Assembly (NCBI GenBank): GCA_947451445.1
Contig: CANFZJ010000029.1
Location: forward strand, 1-15,356
Source: Comamonadaceae bacterium
GTDB taxonomy: Bacteria > Pseudomonadota > Gammaproteobacteria > Burkholderiales > Burkholderiaceae_C
Length of the DNA stretch: 15,356 nucleotides
Reading direction: 5' to 3'
Shown here one piece after another: positions 1 through 6,156 of the stretch; positions within the stretch are counted from its first letter, which is position 1, and every line of letters starts with the position of its first letter. The notes under the pieces were generated by a model. It was not told the DNA's origin and ran no database searches. It saw only the letters and a program-made list of their open reading frames with translations. The position numbers and the translations under genes are program-made.

Positions 1-228
1 AAGGGTTTCGGCTTTGTCGAAATGGGTAGCGATGCCGAAGCACAAGCTGCTATCAAGGGCATGAACGGTCAAGCTATGGGCGGCCGTAACCTGGTTGTCA
101 ACGAAGCACGTCCTATGGAGGCACGTCCTCCCCGCACTGGCGGCGGCGGCTACGGTGGTGGCAATGGCGGCGGCTACGGCGGCGGCAATGGTGGCGGCGG
201 TTACGGCGGTGGCCGCAACAGCTACTAA
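1..228 (+). CDS. RRM glycine-rich RNA-binding protein, 3' part (5' end outside window)
   Basis: The reading frame is open from base 1 and ends at TAA 226-228, leaving 75 visible residues. It enters the protein at the RNP1 motif (KGFGFVEM, residues 1-8 of the visible part), the RNA-contacting beta3 strand of an RNA recognition motif. The rest of the RRM follows up to RPPRT, then a 29-residue Gly/Tyr/Asn tail (positions 139-225) ending RNSY. It is a close paralogue of the next gene: the RRM part differs at only a few residues (K/N, AM/PL, NL/SC), while the tail is about a third as long. By comparison with that gene, about 43 residues including RNP2 lie outside the window. Proteins of this kind bind single-stranded RNA and in several bacteria are cold-induced; that role is inferred here. 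A terminator follows at 271-295. Confidence 0.93.
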   Translation, partial: KGFGFVEMGSDAEAQAAIKGMNGQAMGGRNLVVNEARPMEARPPRTGGGGYGGGNGGGYGGGNGGGGYGGGRNSY

Positions 229-270
229 ATTGCGCTGACCCGAAACATCAAGTTTCGAGTTACCAATTCA

Positions 271-295
271 AAAAGGGCCCTTGTGGCCCTTTTTT
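271..295 (+). terminator. Intrinsic terminator of first RRM gene
   Basis: A 9-bp perfect stem (271-279 with 285-293) around a 5-nt loop, with a six-T run at 290-295. It lies 43 nt after the stop codon. The bases that follow (288-305) are identical to those after the terminator of the second RRM gene. Confidence 0.92.
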
Positions 296-340
296 GTTGC
301 CTGCAATTTATGGCCCCAGCCAGAGGTCTATTTTTTTTGT

Positions 341-369
341 TTGAAATCTTTTCATCTAGACCACATAAT
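341..369 (+). promoter_or_regulatory. Sigma70 promoter of second RRM gene
   Basis: TTGAAA (341-346), a 17-nt spacer, then CATAAT (364-369): five of six matches to consensus in each box. The predicted transcript starts near 376 and has a leader of about 118 nt. Two dyads overlap the promoter: TGAAA/TTTCA (342-354) across the -35 box, and GGTCTA (325-330)/TAGACC (357-362) flanking it; either could be an operator. A run of eight T lies just upstream (331-338). Confidence 0.68.
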
Positions 370-450
370 GCAAAAGTGTGTATAAATAGTTCACACGGGT
401 TTGCGGTGTCTGTTGGTTTCGCGTCCTAAATATCTGTAGATTGCGGTTTC

Positions 451-490
451 GGGACTCCATCGCTTTATTAATGTGTTTTTGAGGAGTCCC
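451..490 (+). promoter_or_regulatory. Leader hairpin covering the Shine-Dalgarno of the second RRM gene
   Basis: GGGACTCC (451-458) and GGAGTCCC (483-490) are perfect reverse complements separated by 24 nt. The ribosome-binding sequence GAGGAG is at 481-486, seven nt before the ATG at 494, so its last four bases are in the 3' arm of the stem. When folded, the stem would hide the site and end three bases before the start codon. Pairing is seen in the sequence; regulation by temperature or by protein binding is inference. Confidence 0.6.
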
Positions 491-493
491 TTA

Positions 494-1048
494 ATGGGCA
501 ACAAACTGTACGTCGGCAATCTGCCTTACTCCGTGCGCGACAGCGATCTGGAACAATCTTTCGGCCAGTTCGGTAGCGTCACCAGCGCCAAAGTCATGAT
601 GGAGCGTGACACGGGTCGCTCTAAAGGTTTTGGCTTCGTAGAAATGGGCAGCGATGCCGAAGCGCAAGCTGCCATCAACGGCATGAACGGTCAGCCTTTG
701 GGTGGCCGTAGCTGCGTTGTCAACGAAGCACGCCCCATGGAAGCTCGGCCTCCCCGCACCGGTGGTGGCGGCGGCGGTGGATATGGCGGCGGTGGTGGTG
801 GATACGGCGGTGGCCGTAGCGGCGGCGAAGGCGGCGGCGGGTACGGCGGTGGTGGCGGTGGCCGCAGCGGTGGCGGTGGTTACGGCGGCGGTGGTCGCGG
901 TGAAGGCGGCGGCGGCGGTGGATATGGCGGCGGTGGCGGTCGAAGCGGTGGCGGTGGTGGCGACGGTGGTTTCCGTAGCCCCTACGGCTCTGGCCCCCGT
1001 GGCGGTGGTGGCGGCAATGGCGGCGGCGGTGGTCGCGGCGGTTACTAA
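494..1048 (+). CDS. RRM glycine-rich RNA-binding protein (complete, 184 aa)
   Basis: A single N-terminal RNA recognition motif (about residues 3-80) with RNP2 LYVGNL at 5-10 and RNP1 KGFGFVEM at 44-51, followed by a 95-residue Gly-rich tail (90-184) with interspersed Tyr, Arg-Ser and Arg-Gly groups. The aromatic residues expected for stacking on RNA bases are present (Y6, F46, F48). The start at ATG 494 was chosen because GAGGAG lies seven nt upstream; an in-frame GTG at 473 has no such site and would add seven residues. The tail resembles RGG/GYG low-complexity tails of eukaryotic and cyanobacterial RNA-binding proteins. Known RRM proteins of this size act as RNA chaperones or cold-response proteins, but no specific target can be read here. 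It is monocistronic, with its own promoter and terminator. Confidence 0.95.
   Translation: MGNKLYVGNLPYSVRDSDLEQSFGQFGSVTSAKVMMERDTGRSKGFGFVEMGSDAEAQAAINGMNGQPLGGRSCVVNEARPMEARPPRTGGGGGGGYGGGGGGYGGGRSGGEGGGGYGGGGGGRSGGGGYGGGGRGEGGGGGGYGGGGGRSGGGGGDGGFRSPYGSGPRGGGGGNGGGGGRGGY
761..1045 (+). repeat. Low-complexity GGN-repeat coding tract
   Basis: A run of GGN codons encoding G-rich blocks broken by TAC/TAT (Tyr) and CGN-AGC (Arg-Ser) codons. Units such as GGATATGGCGGCGGTGG recur imperfectly. The homologous tract in the upstream paralogue (139-225) is much shorter, so length probably changes by slippage or unequal recombination. Confidence 0.8.
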
Positions 1049-1065
1049 GCCCTCGGCTTAATCAT

Positions 1066-1092
1066 AAAAAAGGCTCCTTGGGAGCCTTTTTT
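1066..1092. terminator. Bidirectional intrinsic terminator between RRM gene and SDR gene
   Basis: AGGCTCC (1071-1077) and GGAGCCT (1081-1087) form a tight hairpin with a 3-nt loop. It is flanked by six A on the left (1066-1071) and six T on the right (1087-1092), so it should stop transcription from both the RRM gene and the convergent kds-lptC-SDR operon, whose last stop codon is 20 nt away. Confidence 0.9.
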
Positions 1093-1112
1093 GTTGCCTG
1101 CAGCAGACGGCT

Positions 1113-1895
1113 TCAAGAAGCCGCGTCGGTCTGCCGAGGTTTGCGGGCGCGGCCCACCAGCAGTTTGTCAAAAACGGCATTAGGCAAGATACGCAGCAAT
1201 TTGGCGACTACACCCATTTGCCAGGGAATAACGCGGTAGCTCATTCCGGCTTGAATCGTCTTAAATGATTTGTCCGCAAAATCTTTCGGCTGCATCAAAA
1301 ACGGCATGCTGTAGCTGTTCTTCTGGGTCAAGGGCGTATCCACGTAACCGGGGCAAATGGTGACTACCTTGACCCCACTGGGGCGCAATTCGCCACGCAA
1401 ACTCTCGCAGTAGCTGACCACACCTGCGTTGCTGGCGCAGTAGGCCCCGTGGCCGGGCAGGCCGCGAATGGCGGCTACGCTGCCGATGCCCACCAGCACT
1501 CCGCTGCCGCGTTGCTGCATAGCTTTCACGAAGGGATGGAAGGTGGCCGCAGTACCCATGTTTTTAGTCGCAAAAGTTTGCGCCATGACGGCAAGGTCTT
1601 CAAAGACGGCAGTGTCCATACCGATACTGACACCCGCACAAGCCACCACCACGTCGGGCACGCCCTGGCAGGCCATGCAGGCCACTCCAGCGGCAACGAT
1701 GCTGTCCACCATCGTCACATCTGCACTATAAATTTGATAGCTACTTGCGCTTATTCCATTTGCGCTAGCCCACGATTCGACCACTGCAACGCGGCGAGCG
1801 ACCAGGGCCAGCCGATAACCCGCCTGCAGGTAACGTAGGGCCAAAGCCTGGCCAATGCCACTGGACGCACCGGTAATGAAAACGAGTGGGGACAT
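1113..1895 (-). CDS. Short-chain dehydrogenase/reductase family protein with altered YxxxK motif
   Basis: A 260-aa Rossmann-fold protein of classical SDR length. The nucleotide-binding motif TGASSGIG is at 8-15, a CAG variant of the NNAG motif at 86-88, the structural Asn at 112, Ser139, and Tyr152 with PGYVDTP near 182-188. The residue that should be the catalytic Lys, four after Tyr152, is Asn156 (codon AAC, minus strand 1430-1428). In the family this Lys binds the nicotinamide ribose and lowers the Tyr pKa, so activity may be lost or changed. Residues about 44-57 are encoded by a copy of a 43-nt dispersed repeat. The ATG lies nine nt after the lptC stop, so it is probably the last gene of the kdsD-kdsC-lptC operon. 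The substrate is unknown. Confidence 0.9.
   Translation of the reverse strand: MSPLVFITGASSGIGQALALRYLQAGYRLALVARRVAVVESWASANGISASSYQIYSADVTMVDSIVAAGVACMACQGVPDVVVACAGVSIGMDTAVFEDLAVMAQTFATKNMGTAATFHPFVKAMQQRGSGVLVGIGSVAAIRGLPGHGAYCASNAGVVSYCESLRGELRPSGVKVVTICPGYVDTPLTQKNSYSMPFLMQPKDFADKSFKTIQAGMSYRVIPWQMGVVAKLLRILPNAVFDKLLVGRARKPRQTDAAS
1726..1768 (-). repeat. 43-nt dispersed repeat, copy 1 (inside SDR coding sequence)
   Basis: It has the same length and landmarks as the copy at 14510-14552: CTAT, then ATTTGATAGCTAC, a GCGC 4 nt after GATAGCT, 11 nt, then GCGCTAG. It is read on the minus strand as part of the SDR frame, giving residues of about SANGISASSYQIYS. I associate such GATAGCT...GCGCTAG elements from memory with Comamonadaceae intergenic regions. 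Confidence 0.72.
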
Positions 1896-1904
1896 GGTTT
1901 GTTT

Positions 1905-2522
1905 TTATTTAGCGACCTGGGGCACCAAGATGCCTTTCACGCGCCCGTCGAGTGCCATGAGACGGTCCAGGTTGTCGTAATCCATGGCGTCAGCGGTAAA
2001 GGTGTCGGCGCCGCGGATCAGCGTGACCGGCTTGTTGGAGCGCACGCGCTCGGTGTCCAGGTAGGCATGCAAAAAGTCGCTTCGGAACTCCATGCGGGGC
2101 TGCACGACACGGTGGTTGTCCATAACCGGCTCGCGCACCACCACCGCGTTGCCAAACAGTTGTACCTCGGAACCGTCGGCATTACTCAAACCCCGGTTGG
2201 CCGTAGCTACGGTGACCAGCCCCTGCGGACTGACAGAGCGGATGTGCACTTGGTCGATTTCAACCGTGTCGGTGTCGGGATAGTGGCGTGCTTCCACGCC
2301 CAGCACCTCGCTTTTCAGGTGCCCCAGTGCATCAAAATTTTTGACCGAAAAAGTACGCATGAAGTAGTCGGGCTCGTGCGATACAGTCGCGGCCGTGCCA
2401 ACAACCGCAAACACAGGGGTGTTGCGCACCAACCAGTAACTGCCCAGGGCCAGCACGCCCATCAAGATGACAGGCAGGTAGATGGACAGCCGCTCCCAGA
2501 CCAACCGCAGTAGTGCTGTCAC
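1905..2522 (-). CDS. lptC: LptC, LPS export periplasmic protein
   Basis: A 205-aa protein with one N-terminal membrane anchor (about residues 13-32, preceded by Arg/Trp/Glu) and a periplasmic domain of alternating short strands, as in LptC. LptC links the LptBFG transporter in the inner membrane to the LptA bridge that carries lipopolysaccharide to the outer membrane. Sequences such as PDYFMRTFSV and YPDTDTVEIDQVHI fit the family, and the length is close to the usual 190-210 aa. The start is GTG at 2522-2520, sharing four bases (GTGA) with the kdsC stop, which indicates translational coupling. An upstream in-frame extension overlapping kdsC was rejected. The expected partners lptA and lptB do not follow; an SDR gene does. 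Confidence 0.88.
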   Translation of the reverse strand: MTALLRLVWERLSIYLPVILMGVLALGSYWLVRNTPVFAVVGTAATVSHEPDYFMRTFSVKNFDALGHLKSEVLGVEARHYPDTDTVEIDQVHIRSVSPQGLVTVATANRGLSNADGSEVQLFGNAVVVREPVMDNHRVVQPRMEFRSDFLHAYLDTERVRSNKPVTLIRGADTFTADAMDYDNLDRLMALDGRVKGILVPQVAK

Positions 2523-3067
2523 GCCAGGTACTCTTGCAGAAGTTGGGCGTAATGGCCACCGGCCACCAGCAGCAGGTCGCACAGCTCCCGGGCTGCACCC
2601 TGGCCGCCTTGGCGCTGGGTGACGTAGTGTGCGGCAGCCAGCACCTCGGCCTGGGCATTGGCGGGCGCGCAGGCAAAGGCGCAACGCCGCATCACCGGCA
2701 GATCGGGCCAGTCGTCACCCATCGCAGCGGCCTGCGACCAGTCCAGCCCCAGAGCGGCCAAGGTTTGCTCGGCAGCGGGGCGCTTGTCTTCGGTGCCGAA
2801 ATGGGTGTGCACGATGCCTAGGGCCTGCAAACGCTTGCGCAGCGGCAAGGAGTCGCGGCCGGTAATAACAGCCGGGGTGATACCTGCTTTTTGCAACAAC
2901 TTCAGGCCATGGCCGTCCAAGGTGTTGAAGCGTTTGAGAGTTTCGCCAGCCTCAGAAAACAACAAACCGCCGTCGGTCAACACCCCATCCACATCAAAAA
3001 ATGCAACCCGGATATTCTGGGCACGTAGCAGCAGCTCAGGGGCAAACTGGATGGCGGGGACCGTCAT
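2519..3067 (-). CDS. kdsC: 3-deoxy-D-manno-octulosonate 8-phosphate phosphatase KdsC
   Basis: A 182-aa HAD-superfamily phosphatase that hydrolyses KDO-8-phosphate to KDO and phosphate in LPS inner-core synthesis. HAD motifs are in order: DVDGVLT at 25-31 (nucleophile D25, acid D27), T69 in VITGRD, K95, and GDDWPD at 117-122. The C-terminal GGQGAARE (154-161) matches the tail that caps the active site of the neighbouring subunit in the KdsC tetramer. It has no separate cap domain, as expected. The ATG overlaps the kdsD stop by one base (TGATG), and its stop overlaps the lptC start. Confidence 0.95.
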   Translation of the reverse strand: MTVPAIQFAPELLLRAQNIRVAFFDVDGVLTDGGLLFSEAGETLKRFNTLDGHGLKLLQKAGITPAVITGRDSLPLRKRLQALGIVHTHFGTEDKRPAAEQTLAALGLDWSQAAAMGDDWPDLPVMRRCAFACAPANAQAEVLAAAHYVTQRQGGQGAARELCDLLLVAGGHYAQLLQEYLA

Positions 3068-4065
3068 CAGATGACTTTCGCCTGCATCAAATCACCAATG
3101 TGAACCAGGCCCACCAGGACGCCCACAGCGTCCACCACCAGCACGCTGGTGATACGGTGGCGCTCCATCATTTCAGCGGCGTCCACCGCCAAGGCGTCGG
3201 GGCGGATGCTGCGCGGGTGCAGGTGCATCACGTCCTGGGCCGATTGGCCACGCAAGTCCACGCCGTTTTCGATCAAGCGGCGCAAGTCACCGTCGGTAAA
3301 TACACCCAACACCTGCTGCTGTGCGTCCACTACGGCGGTGATGCCGCCTTTGGCGCTCATCTCGCGCATCATGTCGCTGAAGGCTGTATCGGGCCGCACA
3401 CGGGGCACAGCATCGCCCACACGCATCACATCGCTGACATGGGTCAGCAACTTACGACCCAGCGAACCGCCAGGGTGGGAGCGGGCAAAGTCTTCCGCCT
3501 TGAAACCGCGCGCATCCAGCAAAGCAACCGCCAATGCGTCGCCCAGGGCCAGCTGCGCAGTGGTGCTGGCCGTGGGGGCCAGATTGAGCGGGCAGGCTTC
3601 TTTGTCCACGCCGCCGTCCAACACCTCGGTGGCATGGCGGGCCAGGGTGGACTGCAGGCCGCCAGTGATGGCAATCAGGGGCACGCCCAGACGTTTGAGC
3701 ACGGGCAGCAAAATAGTGATTTCGCCGCTTTCACCGCTGTTGGAAATGGCAATCACCACATCATTGGATTGGATCATGCCCAGGTCACCATGGCTGGCTT
3801 CGGCCGGGTGCACAAACATGGCGGGGGTGCCGGTGGAGGCCAACGTGGCTGCAATCTTGCGCCCAATATGGCCGCTTTTGCCCATGCCCATGACCACCAC
3901 GCGGCCCTGCACTTCCAACACCAACTGCACGACACGGGCAAAGGCATCGGTCATGCGGCTTTTCAGGCCCAGCACGGCAGCGGCTTCAATATCAAAGGTC
4001 TCACGGGCTTGGCGCAAGGCCCGTTCAGCGTCAAAGGTAGGGGGTGGCAGCGGAGCAAAAGTCAT
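3067..4065 (-). CDS. kdsD: D-arabinose 5-phosphate isomerase KdsD (KpsF/GutQ family)
   Basis: A 332-aa protein that converts ribulose 5-phosphate to arabinose 5-phosphate, the first step towards KDO. It has an N-terminal SIS domain (about 40-190) followed by two CBS domains (about 213-330). Residues K63, E115, E156 and H197 correspond, with a constant offset of four, to the K59, E111, E152 and H193 reported as important in E. coli KdsD. Other SIS features are GMGKSGHIG at 60-68 and ISNSGESGE at 107-115. It is the first gene of the kdsD-kdsC-lptC-SDR operon. There is no Shine-Dalgarno before the ATG; a TAGAAT box lies seven nt upstream, so translation may be leaderless. Confidence 0.95.
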   Translation of the reverse strand: MTFAPLPPPTFDAERALRQARETFDIEAAAVLGLKSRMTDAFARVVQLVLEVQGRVVVMGMGKSGHIGRKIAATLASTGTPAMFVHPAEASHGDLGMIQSNDVVIAISNSGESGEITILLPVLKRLGVPLIAITGGLQSTLARHATEVLDGGVDKEACPLNLAPTASTTAQLALGDALAVALLDARGFKAEDFARSHPGGSLGRKLLTHVSDVMRVGDAVPRVRPDTAFSDMMREMSAKGGITAVVDAQQQVLGVFTDGDLRRLIENGVDLRGQSAQDVMHLHPRSIRPDALAVDAAEMMERHRITSVLVVDAVGVLVGLVHIGDLMQAKVI

Positions 4066-4072
4066 GTCCGCG

Positions 4073-4078
4073 ATTCTA
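4073..4078 (-). promoter_or_regulatory. Putative -10 box for kdsD operon (leaderless)
   Basis: TAGAAT on the minus strand, seven nt before the kdsD ATG. No good -35 is visible at the usual spacing. If used, transcription would begin at or next to the start codon. Confidence 0.42.
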
Positions 4079-4102
4079 TCGGCCCGGTTTGGTGTAACGG
4101 CT

Positions 4103-4111
4103 TGTTAGCAT
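4103..4111 (+). promoter_or_regulatory. Putative extended -10 for Kef-type antiporter gene (leaderless)
   Basis: TGTTAGCAT carries the TGn extension and a TAGCAT hexamer (4106-4111) that ends six nt before the ATG at 4118. There is no clear -35 and no Shine-Dalgarno. An extended -10 can work without a -35, and the mRNA would start at about the ATG. Confidence 0.42.
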
Positions 4112-4117
4112 AGGCGC

Positions 4118-6103
4118 ATGACCGCTCTGGAACTCACCCTGATGTACTTGCTGGCCGCTGTGCTCGGGGTCGTCACCTTTCGCTCCCTGAAGCTGCCACC
4201 CATGCTGGGCTACTTGGTCGTAGGCGTCGTGATCGGACCGAACGCACTGGCGCTGGCGCAGAACTCCGAGGGCATATCCCACCTGGGCGAATTCGGGGTG
4301 GTGTTTCTGATGTTCGTTATCGGACTGGAATTCAACCTGCCCAAGCTGCGCGCCATGCGCAAACACGTGTTTGGTCTGGGCATGTTCCAGGTGACGATGA
4401 CCATGCTGATTGCCACTTTTGCATCGCTGGCGTTCGCTTCCATCGCGCCAAAGCTCTGGCATATGGAATGGCAAACCGCATTGGCACTGTCGGGCGCGCT
4501 GGCCATGAGCAGTACGGCGATTGTGGTCAAGCTGATGGCCGAACGACTGGAGCTGGAGTCCGAGCACGGCAAGCGCGTGATGGGTGTGCTGTTGTTCCAG
4601 GACTTGGCCGTGGTGCCGCTGCTGGTACTGATACCGGCCCTGGGCTCATCGCCCGAAGAGCTATTTGCGGCGCTGGCGCTGGCGTCGGTCAAAGCATCGC
4701 TGTTGATCACCGTGTTGCTAGTAGGCGGCCAGCGGGTGATGCGCTGGTGGCTGACGATTGTGGCCCGGCGCAAGAGCGAAGAACTATTTGTGCTGAACCT
4801 GCTGTTGATCACCCTCGGCCTGGCCTGGCTGACCGAACTGGCAGGCCTGAGCCTGGCGCTGGGAGCGTTTATTGCAGGCATGCTGATTTCAGAAACCGAA
4901 TACAAACACCAGGTGGAAACCGACATCCGCCCGTTCCACGACGTGCTGCTGGGGCTGTTTTTTATCTCGATTGGCATGCTGCTGGACTGGCGGCTGGTGC
5001 TGGAACACTGGCCGCTGGTGCTGCTGCTGGTGACGCTGCCGGTACTGTTCAAGCTGGTGATGGTGACCGCGCTGGCCAAACTGATGGGCGGCACCACCGG
5101 CGTGTCCCTGCGTACCGGGCTGTATCTGGCACAGGCAGGCGAATTCGGCTTTGTGCTGCTGACCTTGGCACAGACAAACCGGCTAGTGCCACCCCACTTG
5201 ATGAACCCAATCTTGGCCAGCATGGTGCTGTCGATGCTGGCCACGCCGTTCATCATCATGTTCAGCAACCGGATTGTGATGAAGCTGGTCAGCAGCGAAT
5301 GGCTGCAGCAATCGCTACAAATGACCAGCATTGCGCGCAAGTCCATCAACGCCAACAAGCACGTCATCATCTGCGGCTACGGGCGCTGCGGCCAAAACCT
5401 GGCACGCATGCTGGAGGGCGAAGGCATCCCCTACATGGCGCTGGACTTGGACCCTGACCGGGTGCGCCAAGCCGCCGCCGCAGGTGACTCGGTGGTTTTT
5501 GGCGACGCAGCACGGCTGCAGGCCATGATGGCTGCGGGCCTGGCACGGGCCAGCGCGGTGGTCATCACCTACCTGGACGTGCCGGGCGCACTGAAAGTAC
5601 TGGTCCACACCCGCGCCCATGCGCCCCAGGTCCCGGTGATCGTGCGCACCCAGGACGACCACGATCTGGAAAAACTACGCCAAGCAGGGGCCACCGAGGT
5701 CGTACCGGAGGCTATCGAAGGCTCGCTGATGCTGGCCAGCCATGCGTTGGCGCTGGTAGGTGTTCCCATGCGCCGGGTGATACGCGTGGTGCAGGACCAG
5801 CGCGACGCGCGCTACAACCTGCTGCGCGGCTATTTCCATGGGGCCGACGACAACGGCGTGGACGAGCTGCGCCACGAACGGTTGACCACCATCACCCTCA
5901 CCATGGCCGCCAAGTGCCTGGGCAAGCCCCTGGGCCGCCTGGCACTGCACGCAATGGGTGTACGGGTCATTAGCCTGCGCCGCCAAACCGGTAAGACAGA
6001 GCTGCCCAGCGATGAACTGTTGCTGCAGGACGGTGACACGCTGGTGCTGTCGGGCGAAGCCGCCACACTGGCGCTAGCAGAAGAAAAATTCCTGAAGGGC
6101 TGA
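4118..6103 (+). CDS. Monovalent cation:proton antiporter-2 (CPA2), Kef/YbaL type with RCK domains
   Basis: A 661-aa inner-membrane protein. The first about 385 residues form the multi-helix Na+/H+-exchanger fold, with family signatures GLEFNLPKL near 69 and LFQDLAVVPLL near 160-170. An RCK_N (TrkA-N) Rossmann domain follows from about 414, with CGYGRCG at 419-425 and a probable nucleotide-binding acidic residue in ALDLDPDR. An RCK_C domain follows at about 585-660 (GKPLGRLALH from 602). In the family these proteins exchange K+ (or Na+) for H+ and are gated by nucleotides; Kef proteins are also gated by glutathione adducts, but I cannot confirm glutathione gating here. The kefB, kefC and ybaL names cannot be separated by reading, so no symbol is given. 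It diverges from kdsD, and apt follows 53 nt later on the same strand. Confidence 0.92.
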   Translation: MTALELTLMYLLAAVLGVVTFRSLKLPPMLGYLVVGVVIGPNALALAQNSEGISHLGEFGVVFLMFVIGLEFNLPKLRAMRKHVFGLGMFQVTMTMLIATFASLAFASIAPKLWHMEWQTALALSGALAMSSTAIVVKLMAERLELESEHGKRVMGVLLFQDLAVVPLLVLIPALGSSPEELFAALALASVKASLLITVLLVGGQRVMRWWLTIVARRKSEELFVLNLLLITLGLAWLTELAGLSLALGAFIAGMLISETEYKHQVETDIRPFHDVLLGLFFISIGMLLDWRLVLEHWPLVLLLVTLPVLFKLVMVTALAKLMGGTTGVSLRTGLYLAQAGEFGFVLLTLAQTNRLVPPHLMNPILASMVLSMLATPFIIMFSNRIVMKLVSSEWLQQSLQMTSIARKSINANKHVIICGYGRCGQNLARMLEGEGIPYMALDLDPDRVRQAAAAGDSVVFGDAARLQAMMAAGLARASAVVITYLDVPGALKVLVHTRAHAPQVPVIVRTQDDHDLEKLRQAGATEVVPEAIEGSLMLASHALALVGVPMRRVIRVVQDQRDARYNLLRGYFHGADDNGVDELRHERLTTITLTMAAKCLGKPLGRLALHAMGVRVISLRRQTGKTELPSDELLLQDGDTLVLSGEAATLALAEEKFLKG

Positions 6104-6156
6104 AACGGAGTCGCAGGAGGCACAATAGCTGCCCGCCCCATTTTGGTGAAATTTAC

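Noticed and set aside
376..396. CRP-like site (TGTG...CACA) at the RRM promoter
   Set aside because: The half-sites are 11 nt apart rather than the spacing of TGTGA-N6-TCACA, and the inner A/T bases do not match.
473..493. In-frame GTG extension of the second RRM gene (seven extra residues)
   Set aside because: The GTG is in the hairpin loop with no ribosome-binding site, whereas ATG 494 has GAGGAG at good spacing and matches the usual MGNKLYVGNL start.
761..1045. CRISPR-like or tandem-repeat array
   Set aside because: The repetition is explained by GGN codons in the glycine-rich tail; there are no spacers or uniform repeat units.
702..1061. Alternative-frame Ala/Val-rich reading frame over the glycine tail
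   Set aside because: It is a by-product of the GGN repeat read one frame over (GCN/GTN); low complexity and no start signal.
3001..4113. Long plus-strand open frames opposite kdsD and kdsC
   Set aside because: Antisense shadows of GC-rich genes; the encoded His/Gln-rich text matches no family, while the minus-strand frames have all catalytic residues.
4210..5370. Long minus-strand open frame opposite the antiporter gene
   Set aside because: Ser/Thr-rich shadow frame without domain features; the sense frame has full transporter and RCK motifs.
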